From Lolium rigidum (Eukaryota > Streptophyta > Magnoliopsida > Poales > Poaceae), in NCBI RefSeq assembly GCF_022539505.1, contig NW_025900946.1, positions 1-64,000 of the forward strand: 64,000 bases of DNA, written 5' to 3'. The position numbers were made by a program, and so were the translations under genes. Shown in pieces: positions 21,986-32,757 of this stretch. The notes beneath the pieces are model-generated. The model did no database searches, was not told the origin of the DNA, and was given only the letters and a program-made list of their open reading frames with translations. Positions within the stretch are counted from its first letter, which is position 1, and the number at the start of each line of letters is the position of its first letter.

Positions 21986-24549
21986 CCCCTCTTCCTCGCG
22001 TCCTCACTTTCTTCCCCAACACACACCCGCCGCTTCTCTCACCTAACCGCCGCCCAGAACCCTAACCGCCGCCCGCGCCGCCGCCTCGTCGACGACCACC
22101 ACGCCGCCGCTTCTCTCACCTCGCCGCCGCTGCTCGCCCACGCCCAGAGGAGCCCGCCGCCCGCGCGCGGAGGGAGCGCGAGGAGCAGGAGGACCACCGC
22201 GCCCACGCCCAGAGGAGCCCGCCGCCGCTGCTCGACGGCCACCGCGCCCTCGCCGCGCCTCGCCTCGTCGACGGCCACCACGCCCTCGCCGCGCCTTGCC
22301 CGACGCCCCCTTCCCTGGTGAGCTTCCCCTCTCTCCCCCTCCCCTCTCCCCTCTCTCCCCCTCCAAATTGATTGATGACTCAACTGCCAACTAAAAGCTG
22401 CGTTCAAACACTCTGAAAGCAATATTTGTTGATTTCAGTTATGTTTGATGATTTGCATTCAGTTGCGCCCCTATATCAGGGCCTGGCTTGTTGGCGTTAT
22501 TTATTCCTGTGAAGTAGAGCTTTTGTTGGGGATGGAGCATATGGTTCACATAGCATTAAAACATGGATTGCTCTGAATTCTAGTCCCTCAAATCTAAATT
22601 GTTGTTGCATTGTAAAATACTCTCTTCTTGCATAATGTAACCAATGTGATTCTGATTACCTAACTATCCAATTCATGGATGCTTTGCGCGCACATGGCTC
22701 CCCTTGGAAGTAAAATGCTTTATATGTTCATGCATTGTCTAGAATGCTTCTTAGGGCATTTTGAACTTGTGTACGTATGCCAAATTGGCATCACTACTGC
22801 TAGTGCTGCTAAACAGTCAATCATAACTGATAGTACAGTCAGTTCATTAATTTTACACACTGCTGTTATATGTTTGTATTTCTGATATGCTACAGTGTAT
22901 TTCTGATATGCTACAGCAAATAAGCTAGACAGGATTTTTATTGTGCATCTATGTTTGTCCTTTCAATATGTATATATGGTGGAAGCTGCTGCATTGATAT
23001 ATTAAAACCTCAGGTAGTTGGTATAAATGAGCATCAGGAAGTTGGGGAGATAATAATTGGAGATTAATGAAGTATTGTCTACTCTTATTTGTTAGTCATC
23101 CTATAAGCTGTTAAAATGCCCACTGGTTATAAAATGAGCAAATAAAATGAGCAAGGTGGCTAGCAGGATAAAATAAGCTGTTAAGGTGCTGCATGATGTA
23201 ATAAATCAGAAGTAGTAGCATTTTTAATTCATCATGTTTAGTTTATTATTGCTCTGGTTTAAGTATTGCTCTGGTATTCATTTATCAATTTCATTTATTT
23301 GAAATGTTCAATTATATTCATTTATCAGTCAGAGGAGCAATTTAGTCAGAGAGAAGAATTTCAGTCAGAGGTGGTTATAAAATGAGCAAATAAAATTTTG
23401 GGTGACCCACATTTTTAGTCTGATGAGCATTATATTGGCAGTAGTGGCATGCAGTAGTGGTGTGTATGTGCTGCTGCTGTACACACAATTTTAGTACTAC
23501 ATTGTAATGGATGCATAGTTACTGGCTATATATGTTGGATACCAGAGAACCATTGCTACCAGAGAATTATTGCTTAATTGTTCCTTAATTGTAATGGCTA
23601 CCAGAGTTACTGGCTATTGTTGCTGTCAAATGAATTAATGCATACAGTACACACATTCTTTTTCTTGGGTGCATTATATTGGTTTAGTGTCACTGAAGTG
23701 CTGGAAATTTCCATCCATATGCATATATACTTCTTGTAGCAAGAGTGTGGTCACTGGCTAAGAACCAATGAACCATCTATGCATAGTCAGAGAACTGAAT
23801 TGTTTGAATACAGATGGAATCCTTGAAGCAGGTAGTAGCTAGGAATCCTTGAACCATTGTTGTTTAGTGTCAAGTGCATATTGGTTGTTCAGTGTCACTC
23901 CTATCTAGTTTAGTGTTCTTGAAGCAGGTAGTAGCTAGGAATCCTTGTTGTTTTTGCAATATTGGCAGTATAAGTGGCAGTAGCTAGGTAAATACTTTGG
24001 TTTAAATTTTAGTGGCAGTAGGTTCAGTGGAAGTAGCTAGGTTAGTTGATATACTTGCTGGTATTCATTTATGAGCATAAATCTGTTGGTCAGGGAAGTC
24101 ATGTAAACAACTTTAATTCATTGTAAATAATTTTTGAATGAATGTGATCATAATTTAATGCAGAACTGTCTTCTTCTTGATCTTGCTGTTGAGAAATTAT
24201 TTCCAGGGTTTATACATTAGCAATATGGAGCAGAAGGATTTTTGTTGGCTGTTGTTGGCTGTTGTTGCTGGTTGTTGTTGCTGGCTGTTGTTGCTGGCTG
24301 CTGTTGTTGGATGCTGTTGTTCTTGCTGGCTGTTGTTGCTAGCATAAATTTTTGAATGAATGTGATCATAATTTTTGCTAGCTGTTGTTGCTGGCTGCTG
24401 TTGTTGCTTGCTGCTGCTAGCAGCTGTTGTTGCTGGCAGTTGTTGATGCTTGCTGCTGCTAGCAGCTGTTGGTATAATACTGGAGCATATGATGTGTGTA
24501 TGATGTTGTTGTGCTAGCTGCTGGCATTTTATTATGTGAATTGTTGCAG
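21986..24549 (+). promoter_or_regulatory. Presumed promoter, GC-rich first exon and long leader intron of gene 2
   Basis: Sequence from 22020 to 22318 is very rich in CCGCCG triplets and looks like a grass first exon or 5'UTR. CCTTCCCTG|GTGAGC at 22318/22319 is a good donor, and TTGTTGCAG ending 24549 a good acceptor, giving a 2.2-kb AT-rich leader intron without genes. Within it, 24230-24480 is an imperfect GTT/GCT trinucleotide repeat. Long ORFs in the GC-rich part occur in several frames and are not credible proteins. Confidence 0.5.
24236..24480. repeat. Imperfect trinucleotide repeat (GTT/GCT/GGC)
   Basis: Units TTGTTGGCTG and TTGCTGGCTG recur many times. The opposite strand reads as Gln/Asn/Ala-rich, a low-complexity artefact. 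Confidence 0.85.
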
Positions 24550-24566
24550 GGACTTCAAATGAGCTG

Positions 24567-24616
24567 CCCATTTCTCCCGAAACGTTGATTCACTTCCGTT
24601 TCGGTTGAGAAATGGG
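24567..24616 (+). promoter_or_regulatory. Leader hairpin upstream of gene 2
   Basis: Left arm CCCATTTCTCCCGAAACG (24567-24584), loop TTGATTCACTTC (24585-24596), right arm CGTTTCGG, a 2-nt bulge TT, then GAGAAATGGG (to 24616). The core stem CCGAAACG/CGTTTCGG matches the gene 1 hairpin except for one pair changed on both sides. AGGTCATGCCGAATTTTCC follows at 24641, as in gene 1. TTCTTTATAG ending at about 24701 is a plausible splice acceptor before the start codon. Confidence 0.75.
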
Positions 24617-24712
24617 GCTCCTATGTCCAAAAATTAGCAAAGGTCATGCCGAATTTTCCGGCCGACAATTGTACTAATAGATTTCATCCTCTTCTTTATA
24701 GAAATTGCAAAT

Positions 24713-27700
24713 ATGTCGGCCGACGACAACGTGGCCGGCACTTCTAAGGCCGCCATGACCCTCGAAGAGGAAGCCGAGCGGCGAACGTCGAGTTCGGGAA
24801 TTCGGCCCCTCCCGGCGACAAGAGGAGGAGGAGGTGGACTTGGCGGCGGAGGAAGTCGGAGCTGACCGTCGATGACCGAAGCCGGGGAGGAGGAGGAGTA
24901 TGAACCCACCACCGACGGCGGCGACCACACGGGGGTGACGGCGTCGGGAGGCCGACGGCGTCGGGTAGGCCGACGGCACCGGCAACCCGGCTGCTAAGAA
25001 GAAGAAGAAGCCGCGGAAGGATCGGAAGCCGACGGTGCTCGCCAACACCACCAGCCGAGATCACATTGGTCTCCGAAAGTGGGCAACCACAGGAGCCGGA
25101 GGCTGTTGCCGCTGGGTACGGCATGCAACTCGGGTGCATTGTCCGGGAAAGCATGTCGATCAACACGGTGAAAATCCGAGGTGAAGGCAATGAGCATTTG
25201 GTCGACCTCTGCCTTCGGAAGCTTCACCGACGGTACACGTTCCCGGCGCCATACAATAACTTGGAAAGATCCAACCCGGTGAATAAATTGGCCATCACGA
25301 AGATGAGCAACGCCCGAGCAGCTGGAAAAGCCGGGTGAAGGCCAAGATCGACAAAGGTGAAAGCTTTGAGAGTATTAAGAAGGGTGAGCCGATGCTCGAT
25401 GAAGCAGAGTTCCAGATATTCAAGGAGCGGCTGGATAGCGAGGATTCGAAAGCATGGACGGAGTGGGGTAGACAAATGCATGAGCTCAACTTAGGAGCAC
25501 ATCACCTTGGAAGCGGCGGTTATAGAGGAAAGATTCCCATTTGGGAAAAGGAGGACGAAGAACTTGCACGTGCTCGGGAAACCGAACCCATGGTTGAAAA
25601 TTGCGGACCTGCAGGTGAGGTACTTTGTCCGGGCCCGCTACACTCTGGACAGGAATACAATGGAATTCGTTACCGAGCATGACGACGTGAGGAAGTTCGA
25701 GGAAAATCTGGTAAGGGAATTTACTCGCGCGGTCCATTGCTGCACATATTACATATATGACGTGAATGCAATGCCCTAAATGTGTTCACCCTATCCTTGT
25801 CCGCGAACGAGCAGTTGGCGAAGGCCGATCTCCCGAGGCCGAATCGTCGTCCCAGGGCTCGACGGAGCCGTGGGACACGCCTTTCAACAGGGCGTTGAAT
25901 ATCCTCAAGGAGAGGCCAGTATCCAAGCCGCCGACGTCGGGCCGGACGTGTCTCGCGGCTTTGGTACAAGCATGAAGTTTCGCGAGTACTACAAAGAGGA
26001 AAACAGCAAGAAGAGAAGGAGGAGCGCGATGTCGGAAGAGGATAAAGCCGAGGTGGAAGAGCCGAGGAAGAAGGTCTCCATGCTCGAGGAAAAACAGGCA
26101 AACTCGATGGACAAAGATGAGGTGGACAAGCTTTTCGAGAAGAAGCTCCGCGATTTCCTGCCCCCTCGGGTCATCGAGGGGATAGCTGCGTGGAATGCGG
26201 CCGGTCGGGTGGGGTCGATAAAAGTGCCTAGCGCCGGGCCAGCAACTCGATCTTCAACGCGTCGCCATCTCCGGATCTGGTTACCCCGCCGCCCACCATC
26301 GCCGCGGGGCAGCCGATGGAGTTGGATGAACCGGTGCCCCCGCCGATCCCGCCGAGGCTACCAAGGCGCAGCCGGCGGCGGTGGTGCTTCATAATGCACC
26401 CGAGCCGCAGAAGATTGATAGGCCGGCCGCCACTCGTCTCCACATTAGCACAGCTCAACGCCATCACCAAGGTACTTAACTAATTAGTTATTCCATGCCA
26501 TCTCCTTCATGCGTTTTGATACCCGGCTATCTAATTAATGATGCCCAACATTACTCGGGACACTCCTTGCGTGCTCCTTCACCGCGCGCCCGGCGGCGAG
26601 TTGAAGGATGTTGCCACGGGAATGATCATACAACCGAAGAGCACCACGTTGCACACCGTGGCTATGGACGCCAACGTCCTGAAGGTCACTTTGGGTCGGG
26701 TGTTGCCGGGGTGCAAAGACATGGACCCCCCAATACAGCCCGAGGGAGCCGACGAGCACCTGACGCTTGAGAACTGCCATGGCTATACCATGGTATGGCC
26801 AAAGATCCGGATCCGTCTTGGGGGTCGCTCCACCGGCGCCTCCTCGATCATCCGGCAGCCGATCGTCCGGCCGCCTGCTCGGAGGGCAGCTCCTCCCGTC
26901 GTCACCGCCACAACAAGCCGCCACAAGAAACCGCCGGGAGAGTCTCCGCCTCAACCGCCACCGGCGGAGCCTAAAGGCAAGGCCGCTGCACCGCTATCGC
27001 CCATCCCATCACCCAACGAAGATGACATCGATGATGATGGGCCGGTAGACGTCGATGCCTACCTCAACACCGGCGCCGACATAGATGATTTGTACATGGC
27101 GGGCGCGGATGAAGAAGCATACCGCGCTCGCGACGAACCAGCTGGCCCACCCAAGGCAACCAAACAGCGCTCGGTGTTCCGCGGCTTCTCTCAAGAGACG
27201 CCTCCGGCAGCCGATACACAAGAGCCAACCGCCGCAAACATCTTCAGCCCCAATACGCTGATCAAGAAGGTCAACGAGCGGTTTGAAGCGTCGGGGGCCG
27301 TTGCTCGAAGAAGCCCCGTAAAAGACCTAGTAAGAACAAGGAGAAGTCCGCGAGCCGGCCACCTCCGACGATCCGTCATCGGGACTCCATGGTACCTCCC
27401 GAGCAAGGATGGCTTGACCAGAATGCATGAAGCCGGCAAACCAATACCGGGTCCGGAGCTGCAACACCTTGCTTCCGGAGCTATGCTGCCTCTGCGCGGA
27501 CGATATCCTGGTCCTAGAGAGTATCCTTCTTAAGGACAAAGATCCAAATTACCCGGTCTTCACGGTCAAGGTGCCAAGAGATGTGGGCTTCGTCACTGAT
27601 GCCCCCGCGGATATATTCTTTATAGCGTACGAGGACATCTTCAAGCTATTCCACGCGAGAAGGCTGGACTATAACTTGGTCCGCCTATTCGCGCTCAATC

Positions 27701-28529
27701 TGGCGATGAAGATCAAGAGAGAGAGTACCCCGGACGTCGCGATAGCGGACCCCTACTACATGCGTGAAAGCCAGTTGAACTTATCAGCGGTGCGGGTACG
27801 GGCTTCGTTGTACCTACGGAAGTGCTTCTTGGACAACAAGAGGAAGGACAACATCCTCTTGGCTTACTTTCCCGAGTAAGTACACATCCGCTAGCCCTGT
27901 AATAAATTTCTTTTCCATTGCTCATTTCCAACCTCGATCTTGTTCCAAATTTGTGTTGCGCGGAGACACGCACTCGCGTACTCATCTCCATTGCCCCGAA
28001 GTTTTCTCTTGCCACCTATTTCGACTCGGGGAGTGCGAAAAGAAGAACTACGCCAGAATAAGGGGTGTGCTAGATGATGCTCTCGAGGGCTACTTCAAAA
28101 AGGGAGGCGCCTTCAAAGAAAAGGCGGAATGTTTCAGGGATGATGGTAAACACAAGTTCAAGCACGTGTTCGAGTTCCCCTGTGTCAAGCAGCCGGAAAA
28201 CAAGCACTCGGACGCCTTCTATGTCATGCATCACCTTAAAGGGTTTGTCCGGGATAGCCGGAACTTGCGTTTACCATCTCGCTCTCCGAGGATGGGCCGA
28301 AAAGTTGGCGCGGATCAACGATGATGACCTCAGAGAAGACTTCCAGGATACCAGGGTCAAGTTATCACATATCATCACTCAAGACGTCACCACAGGGGGA
28401 GGGCCCTTGCACCAGGGTAGAGCGTTATGCAAGAGGGACATCGAGCACCGCCTCAAAGCGCAGGGTGACACGAGGACGTGGATTACAAAAGATCTGTACA
28501 AGCCGTTCCCGGAGCCCTGCGAGCTTTGA
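24713..28529 (+). pseudogene. CACTA second gene: plant-transposase-like region plus Ulp1-like C-terminus, frameshifted
   Basis: The start is ATG 24713 after a splice acceptor. The N-terminus is charged and Gly-rich. Then comes GNEHLVDLCLRKLHRRYTFP (about 25190-25245) and the segment through FQIFKERLDSEDSKAWTEW and LKIADLQVRYFVRARY, found in the second protein of grass CACTA elements. A Lys/Glu-rich coiled-coil-like part follows near 25970-26150. Further on, a frame from 26538 to 27533 is Pro-rich with an acidic middle. The end (27430-28300) resembles an Ulp1/C48 fold: VFTVKVPRDVGFV, DPYYMRESQLNLSA, then FSLATYFDSGS and KKNYARIRGVLDDALEGYFK, FYVMHHLKGFVRD. The usual Cys of the NxCGYYVC motif is not seen at AFYVMHHL. 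Several frame changes occur; GTAAGT at 27876 looks like a real donor. The stop taken is 28527-28529. Confidence 0.7.
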
Positions 28530-28552
28530 CTTAGTGTGTGATAAACTAGCTA

Positions 28553-28680
28553 TCTTCATCGGTTAGTTTGTATATATATCGATGGACGTGGTCTTTTGTG
28601 TGGGTCGTAATTAAACTCTAAGTACTATGTTCATCGGTTTATGTGTATCGGTGGACGTCGTCTTGTGTGTGCGTGTCGCA
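28553..28680. repeat. ~75-bp imperfect tandem duplication
   Basis: TTCATCGGTTAGTTTG...CGATGGACGTGGTC at 28555 is repeated at 28630 as TTCATCGGTTTATGTG...CGGTGGACGTCGTC. It lies between gene 2 and the Cauli_VI ORF. Confidence 0.7.
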
Positions 28681-28794
28681 AACTTATTGTTGCCGTGCTC
28701 AACTTTACTATATACTTTGGTCTAATATTTATCAACATATATATATATGCATGATGTACTAATATGATATACTAATATGCCCTTGTCAATAGAG

Positions 28795-29028
28795 ATGCCG
28801 ACGTACGTTGTGTACAAGGGTCGGGTTCCGAGTGTCTACGAGGAGTGGCAGGACTGTCTCGAACAGGTGCACAAGTTCGGCGGGAACAGCTACAAGGGAT
28901 ACGCGACTAGAGAGGAGGCGGTAGCACGGTGGAGGGCACACGTGGGCAAGAAGAAGAACCGGCTGAAGTTCTTGGTCCCCCTCTTACTCACCGCCACCGC
29001 GGTTGTACTCTACTTTACTTTAGTCTAG
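28795..29028 (+). CDS. Small RNase H1-type hybrid-binding (Cauli_VI) domain protein with C-terminal membrane segment
   Basis: A 77-residue intact frame opens MPTYVVYKGRVPSVYEEW and continues QVHKFGGNSYKGYATREEA, the hallmark of the Cauli_VI / RNase H1 N-terminal domain (residues ~3-48), which in other proteins binds RNA-DNA hybrids or dsRNA. A Lys-rich patch (about residues 52-58) precedes a hydrophobic helix, FLVPLLLTATAVVLYFTLV, reaching the C-terminus, as in tail-anchored proteins. No RNase H catalytic domain is attached. The start chosen is ATG 28795: TATGCCCTTGTCAATAG just before it looks like a splice acceptor with CTAAT branch-like motifs. An in-frame ATG at 28777 would add six residues. 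It lies in the same orientation as the two CACTA genes, 270 bp before the right terminal array, and is unbroken while both are frameshifted. Its role in the element is unknown. Confidence 0.75.
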   Translation: MPTYVVYKGRVPSVYEEWQDCLEQVHKFGGNSYKGYATREEAVARWRAHVGKKKNRLKFLVPLLLTATAVVLYFTLV

Positions 29029-29298
29029 GTGGCCGGTGACGATGCATGTGCATATGAGACGAGATGAACACATGTATGTGTATGCGACGATCAAACACAT
29101 TTCTACTTGTGTAATTTGGATCTAAATGATGTAATGATGAAGACTTGTGTGTATCATGTCATTTGTGTGTCATTTGTGAGTAATTCTGTTATTTCGGAAT
29201 GTGCTGTGTATTTCTTGTATATATCTGTATATTTCTGTGAAATACCACTATATACTGCAGAAATGAAAAAAATTCGAAAATCCAAAAATTAACATTCC

Positions 29299-29597
29299 GT
29301 GGCGCATGAACTGGCAGTGCGCCACAAAAACTTATAAATATTCTGTGGCGCATGGAGATGTAGTGCGCCACAAAATCTGGCGCCAAATTCTGTGGCGCAC
29401 GATCAATGGTGCGCCACAGAAGTCTAAGATTCGTGGCGCACCGAGCAGCGTGCGCCACAGAATTCCAAACTTCTGTGGCGCACCCGCTGCTGCGCCACAG
29501 AATTCTAATACTAGTCGCGTGGCAACTGTGGCGATGGCCATATGCGCCACAGAATCTAAATTCGGTGCGCCACAGTTAGCCCTTTTTCCACTAGTGG
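29299..29597. repeat. Right sub-terminal palindrome array and CACTA terminus
   Basis: Five clear palindromic units (CTGTGGCGCAC...GTGCGCCACAG) and some partial ones are followed by TTTTTCCACTAGTG ending at 29597. The motif is that of the left end. Confidence 0.9.
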
Positions 29598-29934
29598 AGC
29601 CATAGCGGCCGCGCGGGAGGCGGCGGAGAAGCAGGCCACGGAGCGACGCAACGACGGTGCCGGCCCGTCAGGAAGCAAGTAGTTTAGGTCTTGTATAGTT
29701 TTTATGTATTACTTTCTATGTTTGGTTTTCATATGCAATCAATCGCTCGTGGTAGAAAACCAAACGAATTGTATGAAGATCAAACTATGTTGCAATTCAA
29801 AAATGGGTCGTCCCGGTGGGAGCACACCCAGACGCAAACGGACGCGCGGTCAAAATATGTCCGCTGGGCGACGCAAACGGACGCTGGCGACCACTTTTGG
29901 GCGTCCGAAATGCGTCGCGCTGCTGGAGATGCCC
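29598..29934 (+). mobile_element. Right-hand end of a PIF/Harbinger-like element
   Basis: The terminus, read from the right, is GGGCATCTCCAGCAGCGCGA, a typical grass Harbinger tip, followed by TTA (29935-29937). In the duplicate segment at 32280 the same site reads TTTATTATGCAAG without the element, supporting TTA as target. The left part (29606-29683) reads as the C-terminal end of a charged protein (REAAEKQATERR...PSGSK, stop), perhaps the element's own ORF. The rest of the element is missing, replaced by the CACTA end. Confidence 0.65.
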
Positions 29935-30840
29935 TTATGCAAGTTTGCGGGATGTTTCCTTTGCACCATGTCAATGGCAGATTGGCCACCGGATTAGTGG
30001 CTAAGGATAGGCATTGACAATAGACGAGCTATTTGTAAAGCAACTCAATTAGGCTTGAGTACTAAATGAAGCGCTAGTTTAGCACTAACACAGGATCCAA
30101 AGCCCGTCGAATGCGGTGTCTCCCCATGCCTATCCGTTTCCTAGCAAGTAAATAACCTGCAGCACGAGTACTCCAGCATGTGGCGGTACTCACATTGAGC
30201 GGCAAACCATGTCTCGATTAATTCAGAACATGTTTTGTACTCCAGCGCATGCACGCACGCACGATTCTCTCCCGTTCAGCCTAGTACCACTTTATTTACT
30301 CCCTCCACGAATCCGATACAGTCGTGTCGGGTCCATAAACGAAGATAAATATCGTGCCAGAAACTAAAGGACAGGAAGACACGCGCGAGACACGGCGCAG
30401 CCGGTTTAATGAGACGTCCTACAAGGTGACAGCCTGTCCGGGCGCCATATCCCTATCCTCGCGTTAAAGCCACGTAGGTATACTGTGTGTTGTATGCGTG
30501 GGCGACGTACAGCGCGTAATCATGGGCATCATTAGAGCAAGTATAATAAATCCTAATAAGCTGGCTTCAAGGATTAAAATAGTATATCAGACGTGTACGC
30601 GATATATTTTCCATTTTCGAACAAGGCATGCAGGTGCCAACGAGATCGTGCGGAAGCAGGCAAAGAACAGCGCAAACGCCATGAGCGGCGCGATACGACG
30701 GCGTATCGGCGAGTGAAGCACCGAATCGCCCCTGAGCTGGAGCCTACTGGGTGGTGGGGAACTGACGAACTGTGAAGACGTGCATGGCCGATTACTTGCG
30801 TGGAAATTGTGAGCCACACACATAGTAGTCGCATATGATT
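29935..30840. repeat. Segment A: copy of the duplicated A/B segment
   Basis: From GCAAGTTTGCGGGATGTTTC to CACATAGTAGTCGCATATGA the sequence matches segment B (32286-35870) in blocks, without the insertions found in B. The uninterrupted ACTAAAGGACAGG near 30365 and CCATGAGCGGCG near 30680 are the empty sites of two MITEs in B. No ORF here is credible as a gene. Confidence 0.85.
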
Positions 30841-31102
30841 CCTTCCCTCTTCGGTCTTCTGGAAGCTCCGTGCAAAAATAGGACCCTGGGCGAAGATTTC
30901 GTCCAATTCCGAGAATATTTCCTTACTAGGATTTCTGAAACCAAAAACAATGAGAAAACAAAGAATGGCTCTTCGGCATCTTGTTAATAGGTTAGTTCCA
31001 GAAAATGCATAAATATGACATATAATGTGCATAAAACATGTAGGTATCATCAATAAAGTAGCATGGAATATAAGAAATTATCGATACGTTGGAGACGTAT
31101 CA
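30841..31102 (-). mobile_element. LTR fragment (first ~260 bp), minus strand
   Basis: Read on the minus strand it begins TGATACGTCTCCAACGTATC at 31102 and matches the start of the LTRs at 48338 and 54875 up to CTTCGGTC, where it is cut off. It joins segment A directly to segment S1, so it lies at a recombination or deletion breakpoint. Confidence 0.85.
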
Positions 31103-32190
31103 ATCCACCACTAGGTAACCAGACTTGACGAGCCCGGTATCCAGGCTGGCTTGGGCTCCAATTTTTTGGACCAAAGTCTCCTAAACCTGAAAAACAGCCC
31201 ATAACATTTAAACATTAAATCTTGTTGCTGGATAATATTGTTAAAAAATGAGTAGATTAATAGTCTAAAATGCAAATTTGGAGATTTTTTTTTTGCCTCG
31301 AGATGGGCGTGAGTGTGCCATTTTTGTTGGGCTTGCAAAGCACGCACGAGCTATCCATGACAAAGTGCCCATGTCTACTTCCATCTAACCTCTCTGGTTC
31401 CTTAAACAACCCTGCCCTGATAGAGAACCTCCAAACCTAACCCATCACTATTGCGATATTTTATTTTTTAATCTCACAGCGAGGCGAACCTAGACAAAAA
31501 TTTGAGAGGGAGCAAGCGGTTTGGCTCAGAGTACTTCTTGTATAAGTTCACATGATTTGAATATGTTTCTTGTAAAAATGAAAAAGTAATTCCATTGAAC
31601 TCGCATATATTTAATTAGGTCCGCCCCTGCACGCTACTATCGGTGTTGCCACGTCCTTGGTTGTTCCGCCTTTTATTCTTTTTGTGGGGGTGGCTTTTAC
31701 GTCTTATGACGTCAACCTAACATAATTGATCACCTCTCTTGGATTCTCCTTTCTATGCCATTGCACGATACCAAGGACTTCACCTTGCCGCCATTTCATG
31801 TTGTCGGCGTGGTACTTCCACCTTGCTATTCATCAGCCTAGAGGGAAAGATGTCAACCGTACACATTGTTTATGCTGGGATGAAATGCTACTCCCTCCGT
31901 CTATTGTTGTACTAACTTATTTTTTATTTGACTAGCTTTATAAGGAAATTACAAACCGATATGTATAAAATTAACACCGTTAGAATTTTTTCTTCAATAT
32001 GAATCCAACAATATTAATTACGTATAATATGATCAAGATATTGTTGCTCACTATTTCAGTCAAAGTTCATCTTCAAATGCGTGTGTGCCTTATTCATTAA
32101 AAGGGAGGTAATATTAGTTTAGTGCATTAAATGTTGATAGTGTTTCTAAGAAAGTTTGTTAAATTTCTTTAGAAAAATTTAGGACAAAGG
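31103..32190. repeat. Segment S1 (partner S2 at 59621-60549)
   Basis: Begins TCCACCACTAGGTAACCAGA and matches 59621 onward for about 1 kb, including GACGAGCCCGGTATCCAGGC and GGCTTTTACGTCTTA, with moderate divergence. No gene recognised. Confidence 0.85.
31891..32108. mobile_element. Stowaway-like MITE in S1
   Basis: Starts CTCCCTCCGTC after a TA and ends GGGAGG before TA (32109-32110). The copy in S2 has an intact ACGGAGG end at 60466-60472, confirming the terminus type. Internal sequence is AT-rich. Confidence 0.55.
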
Positions 32191-32757
32191 TAGAAGCGTC
32201 CTTATGGGCAAGGCTACGCGTATGACTGAACTTACATACAAATATTGTAAAAGTAAACCTATTGTACTTTTTATTTCGACATTAGCACGAGTGTTTGAGT
32301 TTATTATGCAAGTTTGCGGGATGTCCCCTTTGCACCATGTCAATGGCAGCTTGGCCACCGGATTAGTGTCTAAGGATAGGCATTGACAATCGACGAGCTA
32401 TTTGTAAAGTAACTCAATTAGGCTTGAGTACTAAATGAAGCGCTAGTTTAGCACTAACACAGGATCCAAAGCCCGTGGAATGCGGTGTCTCCCCATACCT
32501 ATCCGTTTCCTAGCAAGTAACCAATTACCTGCAGCACGAGTACTCCAGCCTGTGGCGGTACTCACATTGAGCGGCAAACCATGTCTCGATTAATTCAGCA
32601 CATGTTTTGTACTCCAGCGCATACACGCACGCACCATTCTCTCTCGTTCAGCCTAGTAGTAGTAGGAGTACCACTTCATTTACTCCCAACACGAATCCGA
32701 TACAGTCGTGTGCACCGCGGGTCCATAAACGAAGATAAATATCGTGCGAGAAACTAA

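Larger units (their letters stand above)
16883..29597 (+). mobile_element. CACTA (En/Spm) DNA transposon, 12.7 kb
   Basis: The left end begins CACTAGTAGGAAAACC at 16883 and the right end, read inward on the minus strand, CACTAGTGGAAAAAGGG from 29597. Both ends carry arrays of the same palindromic motif (CTGTGGCGCAC / GTGCGCCACAG). Inside, in the same orientation, are a TNP2-type transposase, a second gene with an Ulp1-like end, and a small Cauli_VI-domain ORF, an arrangement seen in large grass CACTA elements. Three-base flanks differ (TCT on the left, GAG on the right) and the flanking DNA is unrelated, so there is no clean TSD; the element may be rearranged at one side. Confidence 0.85.

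Noticed and set aside
22039..22422. Arg/Gly-rich ORFs of 115-132 codons
   Set aside because: GC-rich CCGCCG leader sequence is open in many frames on both strands; no conserved motif.
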